Assembly: GCA_903842855.1 (NCBI GenBank)
Contig: CAIMNT010000080.1
Coordinates: forward strand, 1 to 9,601
DNA length: 9,601 nucleotides
Reading direction: 5' to 3'
Source: an uncultured Actinomycetes bacterium
Lineage (GTDB): Bacteria > Actinomycetota > Actinomycetes > Nanopelagicales > Nanopelagicaceae
The position numbers and the translations under genes are program-made. A model generated the notes under the pieces. The model had not been told where the DNA came from. It saw only the letters and a list, made by a program, of their open reading frames with translations, and ran no database searches. Positions 1-7,043 of the stretch are shown here, piece by piece (positions within the stretch are counted from its first letter, which is position 1; the number at the start of each line of letters is the position of its first letter).

Positions 1-682
1 AATGCTAAGCATTAAAACGCAGATGACTGAACATATGATGGTTCACTTAGGAATCACGGAAAAGCAAGCGATCATTGATGCCGAAGAGTTGTTGGCCGAT
101 GTGCGAATTCCAGATCCTAAGAAGGCGCTCGCCTCATATGCCAGCCAATTCTCCGGAGGAATGCGTCAGAGAATTTGTATCGCTATGGCGCTCGCCTGCA
201 AACCCAAACTCTTGCTGGCGGATGAACCCTCCACAGCCCTTGATGTAACTGTTCAGGCGGGCATCCTCACGCTACTCGACAGACTTCGCAAAGAGCACAG
301 CCTCTCCATTATTTTCATTACCCACGACTTGGGAGTTTTATCTTCCATTACCGACAAATTACTTGTTCTATATGCGGGCCGCGAGACTGAGTCTGGACTC
401 ACCTCCACAATCTTGCAAAACCCGCGCCACCCATACACTCAAGGTCTTTTGGATTCACTTCCACAACCAGAGTCCGATGAGAAGTTATTGAAATCGATCG
501 CAGGATTCCCCCCTGAACTTGGTAAACAACCAATCGGTTGTGCCTTTGCAGAACGATGCAAATACGCGCAAGAGCGCTGCAGCGGAGCCCCGCTTGAACC
601 AACCTATCTAGCAGATAACCACAAGTTCTTGTGCGCCGTCGATCCCTTTCACTCCCGCAGCGCAGAAGGAGTCGGATTGTGA
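1..682 (+). CDS. Peptide ABC transporter ATP-binding protein, Opp/DppD type (5' partial)
   Basis: ATPase subunit of an Opp/Dpp-type importer that would power uptake of peptides or peptide-like solutes at the inner face of the membrane. The gene is cut by the window edge: reading is open from base 1, and the Walker A and Q-loop region (about the first 100 residues of the family) lies outside, so the ATG at base 2 is probably internal. Visible, numbering from that Met: ABC signature FSGGMRQR at about 50-57, Walker B LLLADEP at about 70-76, and switch histidine H108 in ITHDLGV. A C-terminal oligopeptide-transporter extension carries PRHPYT and four cysteines (C180, C186, C193, C211), the pattern that binds an iron-sulfur cluster in some family members. 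The stop overlaps the start of the next ATPase gene (GTGA), as usual for oppD-oppF pairs. Family certain; substrate unknown. Confidence 0.93.
   Translation, partial: MLSIKTQMTEHMMVHLGITEKQAIIDAEELLADVRIPDPKKALASYASQFSGGMRQRICIAMALACKPKLLLADEPSTALDVTVQAGILTLLDRLRKEHSLSIIFITHDLGVLSSITDKLLVLYAGRETESGLTSTILQNPRHPYTQGLLDSLPQPESDEKLLKSIAGFPPELGKQPIGCAFAERCKYAQERCSGAPLEPTYLADNHKFLCAVDPFHSRSAEGVGL
665..670 (+). promoter_or_regulatory. Shine-Dalgarno site fixing the GTG start of the second ATPase gene
   Basis: AAGGAG sits inside the 3' end of the upstream ATPase gene, 8 bases before GTG at 679. It selects that GTG over an in-frame codon at 631, whose extra 16 arginine-rich residues have no counterpart in the family. 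Confidence 0.75.
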
Positions 683-1656
683 GCGAACAGCCCATCCTTA
701 ACTTAGAAGATGTCAGCGTCACTTATAAGCGCGCCGATCGATCGAAGGTAACTGCGGTATCTGGAGTTAATTTAACGCTCAACAAGGGCGAGATCTTAGG
801 TCTGGTTGGTGAATCTGGTTGCGGTAAATCAACGCTGGGCAAAGCAGCTGTGGGGATCCTTCCCACCTCTGGGGGAGAGATAACCTTCAATGGCACCAAA
901 GTTGAACCGCTGAATCGTTCTATGCGTTCACGCGAGCTACTTAAGTTGCAACTTATATTCCAAGATCCTTACTCATCCCTGAATCCGCGACGCAAAATCG
1001 GGGATCAACTTATAGACGGGCTCTTGAATTATGGGGTTGATGAAGATGAGGCTCGCGAAAGCAGCGCGCACTTATTGGAGAGGGTAGGTCTCTCGCGTAG
1101 CTCTCTAACCAAATACACGCATCAGTTCAGCGGCGGACAACGCCAACGCATAGCAATTGCCCGAGCCCTCACTTTGCAACCAGAAGTCATCATTGCCGAT
1201 GAGCCAATCAGCGCCCTTGATGCATCAGCGCAAGCTCAGGTAGCTAACTTGTTGGTCGAGCTCGTCGGAGAGCTCGGAATGAGCATGATCTTTATTTCGC
1301 ATGACTTATCTGTAGTGCGGCAGATCTCAGATCGAACCGCGGTCATGTACCTCGGAAAGCTCATTGAGATCGCTCCCACTCGCGAAATTTGGGATAGCCC
1401 AAGGCATCCGTACACCAAGGCACTTATCCAAGCGATTCCAAAACCTGATGGCAAAGGATTTCTACCACTTGAACTTCCCGGCGATGTCCCAGATCCTCGC
1501 CTTCCACCAAGCGGTTGTCGCTTCCACCCCCGCTGCCCGGTTGCAGTCGCAGAGTGCAGCGTACGAGAGCCGCAGATGGCACAGACTGATGGGCGTTGGA
1601 GTTCATGTCTGCTTAACAACGAACTACGAATTGAAGGGTCTGCACATGTGGTTTAG
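679..1656 (+). CDS. Peptide ABC transporter ATP-binding protein, Opp/DppF type
   Basis: Second ATPase of the importer, expected to pair with the upstream protein as a heterodimer beneath the two permeases, which are not in this window. The 325-residue protein is complete and of normal family length. Walker A GESGCGKST is at 44-52, Q95 in the Q-loop IFQD, signature FSGGQRQR at 150-157, Walker B VIIADEP at 170-176 with E175, and H208 in FISHDLS. The C-terminal extension contains PRHPYT and cysteines C280, C286, C293 and C310 in the CxFHPRCP arrangement typical of OppF/DppF. The start is GTG, overlapping the upstream stop by 4 bases and preceded by a strong Shine-Dalgarno. The stop overlaps the amidohydrolase start by 11 bases, which argues that transport and hydrolysis belong to one pathway. 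Substrate unknown. Confidence 0.95.
   Translation: MSEQPILNLEDVSVTYKRADRSKVTAVSGVNLTLNKGEILGLVGESGCGKSTLGKAAVGILPTSGGEITFNGTKVEPLNRSMRSRELLKLQLIFQDPYSSLNPRRKIGDQLIDGLLNYGVDEDEARESSAHLLERVGLSRSSLTKYTHQFSGGQRQRIAIARALTLQPEVIIADEPISALDASAQAQVANLLVELVGELGMSMIFISHDLSVVRQISDRTAVMYLGKLIEIAPTREIWDSPRHPYTKALIQAIPKPDGKGFLPLELPGDVPDPRLPPSGCRFHPRCPVAVAECSVREPQMAQTDGRWSSCLLNNELRIEGSAHVV
1634..1638 (+). promoter_or_regulatory. Shine-Dalgarno site fixing the amidohydrolase start
   Basis: AAGGG lies 7 bases before ATG at 1646, inside the end of the upstream ATPase gene. It supports 1646 as the start. The open frame extends back to 1364, but that extension only reads the ATPase gene out of frame and encodes nothing amidohydrolase-like. 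Confidence 0.7.
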
Positions 1657-2815
1657 TAATGGCAAGATCGTTGATGTCACAGATGGTGAAGTCTATGAAA
1701 ACCGCCATTTCGAAATTGTCGATGGCACCATAACTCGTATTCAACTTGATGCACCTGCGGCCAGCGAAAAAGCCATCGATCTCGGCGGCAAATATGTAAT
1801 GCCTGGAGTCATCTCTTGTCACACACATCTATCGGTGGTTTTCCCATTTAGCGATACCGATGAGAACGAAAACCCTGCCATAACTGCTTATCGTTCGGCG
1901 CAGCGAGCGCACCAAGCGCTCATCGCCGGCATCACCACCATCCGTTGCGTCCATGAACAGAATCAAGCCGACCTACTCCTTCGTCGCGCCATTGCTCGCG
2001 GATGGAGTACAGGTCCAAGAATTTTTGGCGCTGGTCGCGCTATCTCCACACCGAATGGTCATGGAGCGGGAGGGGACTGTTCTTACGCCGAAGGTTTTGA
2101 AGGTTTTTACCAAGCTGCCCTCGGAGAGTTAGATGCAGGAGCCGATCACATCAAGATCTTCATCACCGGCGGACTAGCGCATGCTGGTGAGAGCCCCAAT
2201 ACCCCGGAGATGACGGATGGCGAGATTGCCGGTGCGGTAAAAGCTGCTCATGAGCATGGCAAGTACGTCGTTGCCCACTCTGGAGAGTCCACTGCAATCA
2301 TGCAGGCGCTCAATCAAGGAGTGCGAAGCTTTGAACATATCTACAATTTAAATGAGGCTACAGCGCAAGCCCTAGCCTCTCGTGGCGCTTTCGTAACCCC
2401 CACTTTGTGCGTTACTCGCTCCGAATCGTGGATGCGCAAGAATCACTTCGAAGAGCACTCCATCCAAAATGCCTTACGTGCTAGCGAGCAACATTTAGCC
2501 AGCGTAAAACTGGCGATTGCCGCCAATATCCCGATGGTAAATGGCACCGACTATCCTCCAGGAGACCTAGTAGATGGCCTGCCAGCTGCCCTACACGAGA
2601 TGTACTTGATGCATGAAGCGGGACTGACTCCTCTGCAGACCATCGCCTCCATATCAACCACCGCCGCCGCTCTTCTGAATCAATCGGATAAGTTAGGGCA
2701 GATTGCACCGAATTACTTTGGAGATTTCATCACGGTCGAAGAGAACCCGTTCAAGAACTTGGATACCCTTCGCAATATAGCCAGCGTTTATCAGGGTGGC
2801 ATACAAATTCGTTAG
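1646..2815 (+). CDS. Metal-dependent amidohydrolase (imidazolonepropionase/Xaa-Pro dipeptidase-like)
   Basis: Probable cytoplasmic zinc hydrolase of the amidohydrolase superfamily, cleaving an amide, dipeptide or cyclic amide bond. The 389-residue protein has the typical N-terminal beta-sandwich strand pattern followed by the TIM-barrel metal site: H59 and H61 in CHTH, K170 in DHIKIFITGG (the position of the carboxylated lysine bridging two metals), H211 in VVAHSGE, H231 in FEHIYN, and D302 in GTDYPP. All expected ligands are present. This layout resembles the group containing imidazolonepropionase-related enzymes and bacterial Xaa-Pro/Xaa-Arg dipeptidases (Cc2672, Sgx9260 type). Cleavage of a peptide-like solute delivered by the adjacent importer is the natural inference. 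No signal peptide is visible. The next gene begins 9 bases after its stop. Confidence 0.9.
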   Translation: MWFSNGKIVDVTDGEVYENRHFEIVDGTITRIQLDAPAASEKAIDLGGKYVMPGVISCHTHLSVVFPFSDTDENENPAITAYRSAQRAHQALIAGITTIRCVHEQNQADLLLRRAIARGWSTGPRIFGAGRAISTPNGHGAGGDCSYAEGFEGFYQAALGELDAGADHIKIFITGGLAHAGESPNTPEMTDGEIAGAVKAAHEHGKYVVAHSGESTAIMQALNQGVRSFEHIYNLNEATAQALASRGAFVTPTLCVTRSESWMRKNHFEEHSIQNALRASEQHLASVKLAIAANIPMVNGTDYPPGDLVDGLPAALHEMYLMHEAGLTPLQTIASISTTAAALLNQSDKLGQIAPNYFGDFITVEENPFKNLDTLRNIASVYQGGIQIR

Positions 2816-2818
2816 GGG
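2814..2818 (+). promoter_or_regulatory. Shine-Dalgarno overlapping the amidohydrolase stop
   Basis: AGGGG begins within the TAG stop of the amidohydrolase (2813-2815) and lies 6 bases before ATG at 2825. It fixes the start of the reductase-RidA fusion gene and suggests reinitiation by terminating ribosomes. Confidence 0.7.
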
Positions 2819-2824
2819 TAGTTA

Positions 2825-4276
2825 ATGTCCGGCATTCCGAGTTACCAGCTCACCCGAAGCCTGCAGATTTCGCGAGCGATAACGGGTCTCTGGCAGATCG
2901 CTGACATGGAGAGAGATGGAAATACCCTTGATCCGAAAACTACTTCTGAATTTATGGAGCCGTACGTTTCCCGTGGTTTCACAACATTCGATATGGCAGA
3001 CCATTACGGCTCAGCCGAAATAATTGCTGGATATTTCAAACATCATTCCCCACACGGCTCAGAAGTACAGTTACTCACAAAATGGGTACCAGAGCCAGGT
3101 CCAGTTACCTTCGACCAAGTGCGAAAGGCCGTTCAGGAGAGATGCACCCGATTGCAGACCGATCAAGTGGATCTCCTGCAATATCACTCATGGAACTTCT
3201 CGAACCCTTACTGGTTAGATACCCTCTTTCACCTTCAACAACTTCAGGATGAGGGATTGATCAGGGCGATCGGCACTACCAACTTCGATACCGCGCACCT
3301 GCGGATCGCTTCCAGCAGTGGTATCAAGATTGTCTCCAACCAGATCTCGTACTCTCTCATTGACCAGCGGGGCGGCGGAGCGATGGCTGACTACTGCTCT
3401 GAAAATGAGATCGCCATACTGGCTTACGGCACACTCTGTGGTGGATTTCTCTCGCAGAAATGGTTGGGCAAACCTGAACCCACTTCATCTGAGTTATCCA
3501 ATTGGTCGCTCATGAAATACAAGAGATTTATAGATGCAGCAGGTGGTTGGAGCAAACTTCAAGATCTGCTTAACGTTCTTAAGGAAGTTAGTAATGAGAC
3601 TGATCGTTCCATCTCAACTATCGCAAGCAGATACCAGCTCAATCAAAAGGCGGTAGGCGCGGTCATCATCGGAGCCCGTTTAGGAGAGAGCTCCTACCTG
3701 GAAGATGCTCACTCCTTATTTACCTTTAATTTGTCGACTCAGCAGAGCGAGCGAATTCGTGAGGTTCTCCATACTCTTACTCCTATTCCTGGCGATTGCG
3801 GTGATGAATATCGCAAGCCTCCTTACCTCACCGCATCAGGAGATCTAAGCCATCACATTGAGGAAATTCCTCCCGTCTATACCCCTGTAGCGAGAAATGG
3901 CAGGCGAACCATCAACTCCGGCACTCCCTGGGAGTCGATAGCGGGCTACTCCCGCGCCCTTCAAGTTGATAAGCGCATACTGGTATCAGGGACGACCGCA
4001 ACACACGGCTCGATCTCAATTGGTGCCAACGATCCGATCGCTCAGACACATTTTGTAATTGATAAAATCGAAGCCGCACTCGAATCACTGGGTTCGAAAC
4101 TTGCAGATGTAGTCCGTACTCGAATCTATGTAAGCCGAGAGGAAGATTGTGAAGCAATCTGTCGGGTCCACGGTGAACGCTTTGCCGAGATAGTTCCGGC
4201 AAATACTTTGGTTGTAGCCAAGTTAATCGGATCGCAATACTTGGTGGAGATCGAAGCAGAGGCGGTCCTGCCTTGA
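2825..4276 (+). CDS. Aldo/keto reductase fused to a C-terminal RidA-like domain
   Basis: Bifunctional-looking 483-residue protein. Residues about 12-320 form an aldo/keto reductase barrel, expected to use NADPH to reduce an aldehyde or ketone. The catalytic tetrad is visible: D56 and Y61 in FDMADHYG, K86 in LLTKWVP, and H121 in LLQYHSW. A linker (about 321-358) leads to a RidA/YjgF-like domain (about 359-483) with GTPWE, SGTTATHG and VEIEAEAV. The arginine that binds the substrate carboxylate in E. coli RidA (R105, in PARS) aligns without gaps to N460 (PANT), while the RidA E120 equivalent is kept as E475. This fits a non-canonical Rid subgroup, so classical 2-aminoacrylate deamination should not be assumed. 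The fusion suggests a reactive imine or enamine intermediate is handled next to a reduction step. It overlaps the next gene by 4 bases (TTGA). Confidence 0.9.
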   Translation: MSGIPSYQLTRSLQISRAITGLWQIADMERDGNTLDPKTTSEFMEPYVSRGFTTFDMADHYGSAEIIAGYFKHHSPHGSEVQLLTKWVPEPGPVTFDQVRKAVQERCTRLQTDQVDLLQYHSWNFSNPYWLDTLFHLQQLQDEGLIRAIGTTNFDTAHLRIASSSGIKIVSNQISYSLIDQRGGGAMADYCSENEIAILAYGTLCGGFLSQKWLGKPEPTSSELSNWSLMKYKRFIDAAGGWSKLQDLLNVLKEVSNETDRSISTIASRYQLNQKAVGAVIIGARLGESSYLEDAHSLFTFNLSTQQSERIREVLHTLTPIPGDCGDEYRKPPYLTASGDLSHHIEEIPPVYTPVARNGRRTINSGTPWESIAGYSRALQVDKRILVSGTTATHGSISIGANDPIAQTHFVIDKIEAALESLGSKLADVVRTRIYVSREEDCEAICRVHGERFAEIVPANTLVVAKLIGSQYLVEIEAEAVLP

Positions 4277-5295
4277 AGCAGGTTGAATTAACTCCAGGAT
4301 ATTGGATCTCCCCCGTCATCAAGGGCGGATGGCAACTGAGTACCGGTCACTCCTTAACGAAATCTATCGAAGAAGATAGTGCGATCTCGGATATTCAAAC
4401 CTTTGTTTCAGCGGGAATTTCGACCTTGGACTTCGGAGATATATATACAGGAGTAGAAGTACTGGTGGGCAAGGCTCTTAGGCAGATCAACGATCCCAGC
4501 GCGGTCCATCTCCACACCAAGTATGTTCCCAACGAGAACTTCCTGGAGAATTACGACAGAAGTGATGCCAGAGACATCGTGGCGCGTTCTCTAGATCGAC
4601 TTGGAGTGTCACGGGTGGATTTAGTGCAGTTCCACTGGTGGCGCTACGAAGCGCATCACTATCTTGCAGCGCTCGAGGAATTATTTATTCTAAAAGAGGA
4701 GGGCTTGATTCGAGAGGTCGGTATCACCAACTTTGATCTTCCGCGTCTACAGGAGATGGTCGTCTCAGGATTCAAACCGGCAAGCGCTCAATTGCAATAT
4801 TCAATTTTGGATAGACGTCCAGAAGAGGGAATGGTTGAGTACTGCATCGAGAACGGAATTGGCATTCTCTGCTACGGAACTGTCGCTGGTGGATTTCTTT
4901 CAGAGCGCTACCTCAATGCACCAGAGCCCTCAAGTTTTGAAACCCGCTCCAACGTAAAATACAAATTAATCATTGATGACTTCGGCGGATGGGCGCTCTT
5001 CCAAGAGTTACTTACTCTGCTTGACTCCATCGCTCACACTCACCAGACCGATATAGGCACGGTTGCGTCGGCATACACACTCGCAAAGCCCGGGGTTAAA
5101 GCCGTGATAGTTGGGGCTCGCAATGTGAGCCACCTACCCAACAATCTCTTGATTCCTGAGATTGCCCTCTCTCCATCTGAGAGCGCATCCATCGCCGCCA
5201 TTCTTGATCGCTCAACTGGACCTACTGGACCTGTTTATGATTTAGAGCGTTATAACGAGCGCCACCGTAGCATCATGCATACAAACAACAATTAG
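4273..5295 (+). CDS. Aldo/keto reductase, paralogue of the upstream reductase
   Basis: Single-domain, 340-residue aldo/keto reductase, expected to be cytoplasmic and NADPH-dependent. The tetrad is intact: D53 and Y58 in LDFGDIYTG, K83 in LHTKYVP, and H121 in VQFHWW. It is a diverged paralogue of the reductase half of the preceding gene. Both share EEGLIRE/DEGLIRA, ITNFD/TTNFD, YGT followed by GGFLS, a PEPSS/PEPTSS segment and a KYK-ID-GGW block, and both have the catalytic histidine at residue 121. It lacks the RidA domain. The start is taken as TTG at 4273, overlapping the upstream TGA by 2 of its bases, with AGAGG at 4258-4262. TTG is less usual, but no closer ATG fits the conserved N-terminus. 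The gene ends convergently against the small gene on the other strand, overlapping its stop. Substrate unknown. Confidence 0.88.
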   Translation: MKQVELTPGYWISPVIKGGWQLSTGHSLTKSIEEDSAISDIQTFVSAGISTLDFGDIYTGVEVLVGKALRQINDPSAVHLHTKYVPNENFLENYDRSDARDIVARSLDRLGVSRVDLVQFHWWRYEAHHYLAALEELFILKEEGLIREVGITNFDLPRLQEMVVSGFKPASAQLQYSILDRRPEEGMVEYCIENGIGILCYGTVAGGFLSERYLNAPEPSSFETRSNVKYKLIIDDFGGWALFQELLTLLDSIAHTHQTDIGTVASAYTLAKPGVKAVIVGARNVSHLPNNLLIPEIALSPSESASIAAILDRSTGPTGPVYDLERYNERHRSIMHTNNN

Positions 5296-5597
5296 GTTAG
5301 TAAATCCGACTCTAACTTCGTTGTACCAGTTCGCTCTATGCGCATGATCACTCTCTCATCAGGATCTGGGCAGGCAACAAAGGAATCGATCTCGAGCCAA
5401 TCATCGCTAGGCAACTGACGCTGTTTGGCTGGCAGCAAGGGCATAACTGCTGCGATAGCGAAGATACAAAAGTGTGCTCCATCTGGAATACGCAACTGAG
5501 AGCTATCAGTGACTTCAAAGTAGTCACCCTCTTTAAGACCGCAAACAGAGCGACCTTCAATGCGATCAACTACTATCCGTAGATTAAATAACTCCAT
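5292..5597 (-). CDS. TIGR04076 family protein
   Basis: Small protein of 101 residues assigned to the TIGR04076 family from the order of features: an N-terminal strand (LRIVVDRIEG), a short K-EGDYFEV segment, a middle helix with FCIFAIAAVMPLLPAKQR, and a C-terminal ACPDPDE motif followed by a strand MRIERT. The family has no established activity that I know of. No signal peptide or membrane segment is evident; the hydrophobic middle stretch looks like a buried helix. ATG at 5597 is chosen because AGGA lies 8 bases upstream (5606-5609); an in-frame codon at 5621 would add eight residues across that site. Its 3' end overlaps the reductase stop by 4 bases and it diverges from the aminotransferase gene, so it is enclosed by the catabolic genes and probably works with them. 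Confidence 0.75.
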   Translation of the reverse strand: MELFNLRIVVDRIEGRSVCGLKEGDYFEVTDSSQLRIPDGAHFCIFAIAAVMPLLPAKQRQLPSDDWLEIDSFVACPDPDERVIMRIERTGTTKLESDLLT

Positions 5598-5684
5598 TAA
5601 CTTTTTCCTATCTGTAGCCACGTGCGCATGCGAACATCTTATTCTCTGCCCTTGACCAGCGTGCTATCCCCTAGAATTCCGGGC
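5598..5684. promoter_or_regulatory. Divergent intergenic control region
   Basis: The only sizeable gap between genes in the window, 87 bases shared by the TIGR04076 gene (leftward) and the aminotransferase gene (rightward). It holds a perfect 8-base palindrome CGCATGCG at 5625-5632, extendable to a 14-base imperfect dyad (5622-5635, one mismatched pair), and a CACGTG palindrome at 5619-5624. A possible leftward -10 (TAAGAT, minus strand, 5636-5641) has no convincing -35. The dyad lies between the two genes' candidate promoters and could be an operator, but no regulator gene is present here. Confidence 0.45.
5672..5684 (+). promoter_or_regulatory. Candidate leaderless promoter (-10 TAGAAT) of the aminotransferase gene
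   Basis: TAGAAT at 5672-5677 matches the actinobacterial TANNNT -10 element and ends 7 bases before ATG at 5685. That places the expected transcription start at or next to the A of the start codon. No Shine-Dalgarno precedes this ATG, which agrees with a leaderless mRNA. A TTGACC at 5652-5657 is only 14 bases from the -10, too close for a standard -35. Confidence 0.55.
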
Positions 5685-7043
5685 ATGCGTGCTATAGATA
5701 GAGCCCACCTCAAGAAATTAATAGCCCACGAGGAAGAGAGATTTCTTGCGCTTCATCCCAGGAGCGGGGAGCTTTACGCCCAAGCTAAGCGCGTTATGCC
5801 AAGCGGGGTTCCAATGTCGTGGATGGCTAAGTGGCCAGGGGCTTACCCAATCTTTGTAGATAGCGCCCAAGGGGCGCACTTCACAGATGTTGATGGAATT
5901 GAATATGTGGATCTTTGTTTAGGAGATACCGGCTCAATGACCGGACACTCACCGACTGCAACTGTGGATGCAATCCAAGCCCAACTCAAGCGCGGGATGA
6001 CTGCAATGCTCCCTACTGAGGATGCCGTTACCGTCGCATCTGAGTTATCGCGTCGCTTTGGATTGCCGCTGTGGCAATTTACAGTTACGGCAACCGATGC
6101 CAATCGCCATGTAATCCGCTACGCAAGGCTGATCACCGAGCGCTCAAAGATCATCGTAATTGATAAGTGCTATCACGGATCCGTGGATGAAACCTTTGCA
6201 ACCCTGGATCAATCTGGAAATACCATCAAACGTCCTGGCAACTTAGGAGCACCCGTTGATTTAGCCCAGACCACACGCGTTGTGGAGTTCAATGACCTGG
6301 CGGCGATGGAGGCGGCTCTGGCTAAAGGCGATGTAGCTGCAATCTTGATGGAACCAGCCATGACAAATATCGGAATCGTGCTTCCCGATGATGGATATCT
6401 GCCAGCGGTAGGAGAGCTCGCTAAGAAGTATGGTGCGGTCTGGATCATTGATGAGACCCACACAATATCCGTTGGCCCTGGTGGAATGACAGCTCTTTAT
6501 GGACTCAAACCGGATGTACTCACCATAGGTAAGGCGATTGCAGGTGGGATCCCTACTGGAACTTTTGGAATGCGCACCGAGATTGCCGATCGCATAAAGG
6601 CGAAGGTGGAGCGCGAGTTAATTGATACTGGCGGAATCGGAAGCACGCTAGCGGGTAATGCACTCAGCCTGGCTGCAATGAGAGCGACGTTAACGCAAGT
6701 ACTCACGGATGAGGCATTTGTGCGAATGGTGAAACTCGGTTCACTTTGGTGTGATGGAGTTGACGCGGCGATTCACGAGTTTGATCTGCCTTGGTACTGC
6801 TCTAGATTGGGTGCCCGTGGTGAGTACCTCTTCCAGCCAACCGCACCTAGAACGGGCAAAGAGGCGGCGGATGCTGGGGACTTTGAACTTGAGCAATATG
6901 TTCATCTTCGCCTTCTCAACGATGGATTCCTCATCACTCCATTCCACAATATGGCTCTAGTCTCTCCAGATACAACAGAGGCAGATATCGCAGCGCACAC
7001 CGTTGCCTTGCGAGCTATGTGTGCTGACTTGGTATCGATTTAA
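5685..7043 (+). CDS. Class III PLP-dependent aminotransferase (GSA-aminotransferase-like)
   Basis: Fold-type I, class III aminotransferase of 452 residues, predicted to move an amino group between an amino compound and an oxo acid or aldehyde in the cytoplasm. K283 in TIGKAIAGGIPTG is the Schiff-base lysine; D256 in IIDETHT is the residue contacting the pyridine nitrogen; CYHGS at 162-166 corresponds to the family's YHG segment. The phosphate-binding SGTEA of glutamate-1-semialdehyde aminotransferase is replaced by TATDAN (135-140), which marks a separate subfamily, often annotated simply as an aspartate aminotransferase family protein, so a role in haem synthesis is unlikely. ATG 5685 is preferred over the upstream GTG 5622 and ATG 5628 because the longer starts add non-conserved residues and cross the promoter. 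The stop overlaps the next start (TAATG). Confidence 0.9.
   Translation: MRAIDRAHLKKLIAHEEERFLALHPRSGELYAQAKRVMPSGVPMSWMAKWPGAYPIFVDSAQGAHFTDVDGIEYVDLCLGDTGSMTGHSPTATVDAIQAQLKRGMTAMLPTEDAVTVASELSRRFGLPLWQFTVTATDANRHVIRYARLITERSKIIVIDKCYHGSVDETFATLDQSGNTIKRPGNLGAPVDLAQTTRVVEFNDLAAMEAALAKGDVAAILMEPAMTNIGIVLPDDGYLPAVGELAKKYGAVWIIDETHTISVGPGGMTALYGLKPDVLTIGKAIAGGIPTGTFGMRTEIADRIKAKVERELIDTGGIGSTLAGNALSLAAMRATLTQVLTDEAFVRMVKLGSLWCDGVDAAIHEFDLPWYCSRLGARGEYLFQPTAPRTGKEAADAGDFELEQYVHLRLLNDGFLITPFHNMALVSPDTTEADIAAHTVALRAMCADLVSI

Noticed and set aside
631..678. Longer start for the second ATPase
   Set aside because: The added arginine- and serine-rich residues are an out-of-frame reading of the upstream gene; AAGGAG is spaced for GTG 679.
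1364..1645. Long N-terminal extension of the amidohydrolase frame
   Set aside because: It reads the upstream ATPase gene in another frame, shows no amidohydrolase features, and a good Shine-Dalgarno points to ATG 1646.
3912..4322. 136-codon open frame on the minus strand
   Set aside because: Lies antisense to the RidA domain, whose protein motifs clearly define the plus-strand reading; composition looks like a shadow frame.
5296..5330. Bidirectional terminator between the reductase and the TIGR04076 gene
   Set aside because: The stops overlap and no GC-rich stem with a T-tract is visible around the junction.
5652..5657. TTGACC as a -35 element
   Set aside because: Only 14 bases separate it from TAGAAT, shorter than the usual 16-18, so it is not claimed as a working -35.
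5622..5684. Upstream GTG or ATG starts for the aminotransferase
   Set aside because: No Shine-Dalgarno, the residues are not typical of the family, and they would span the candidate promoter.
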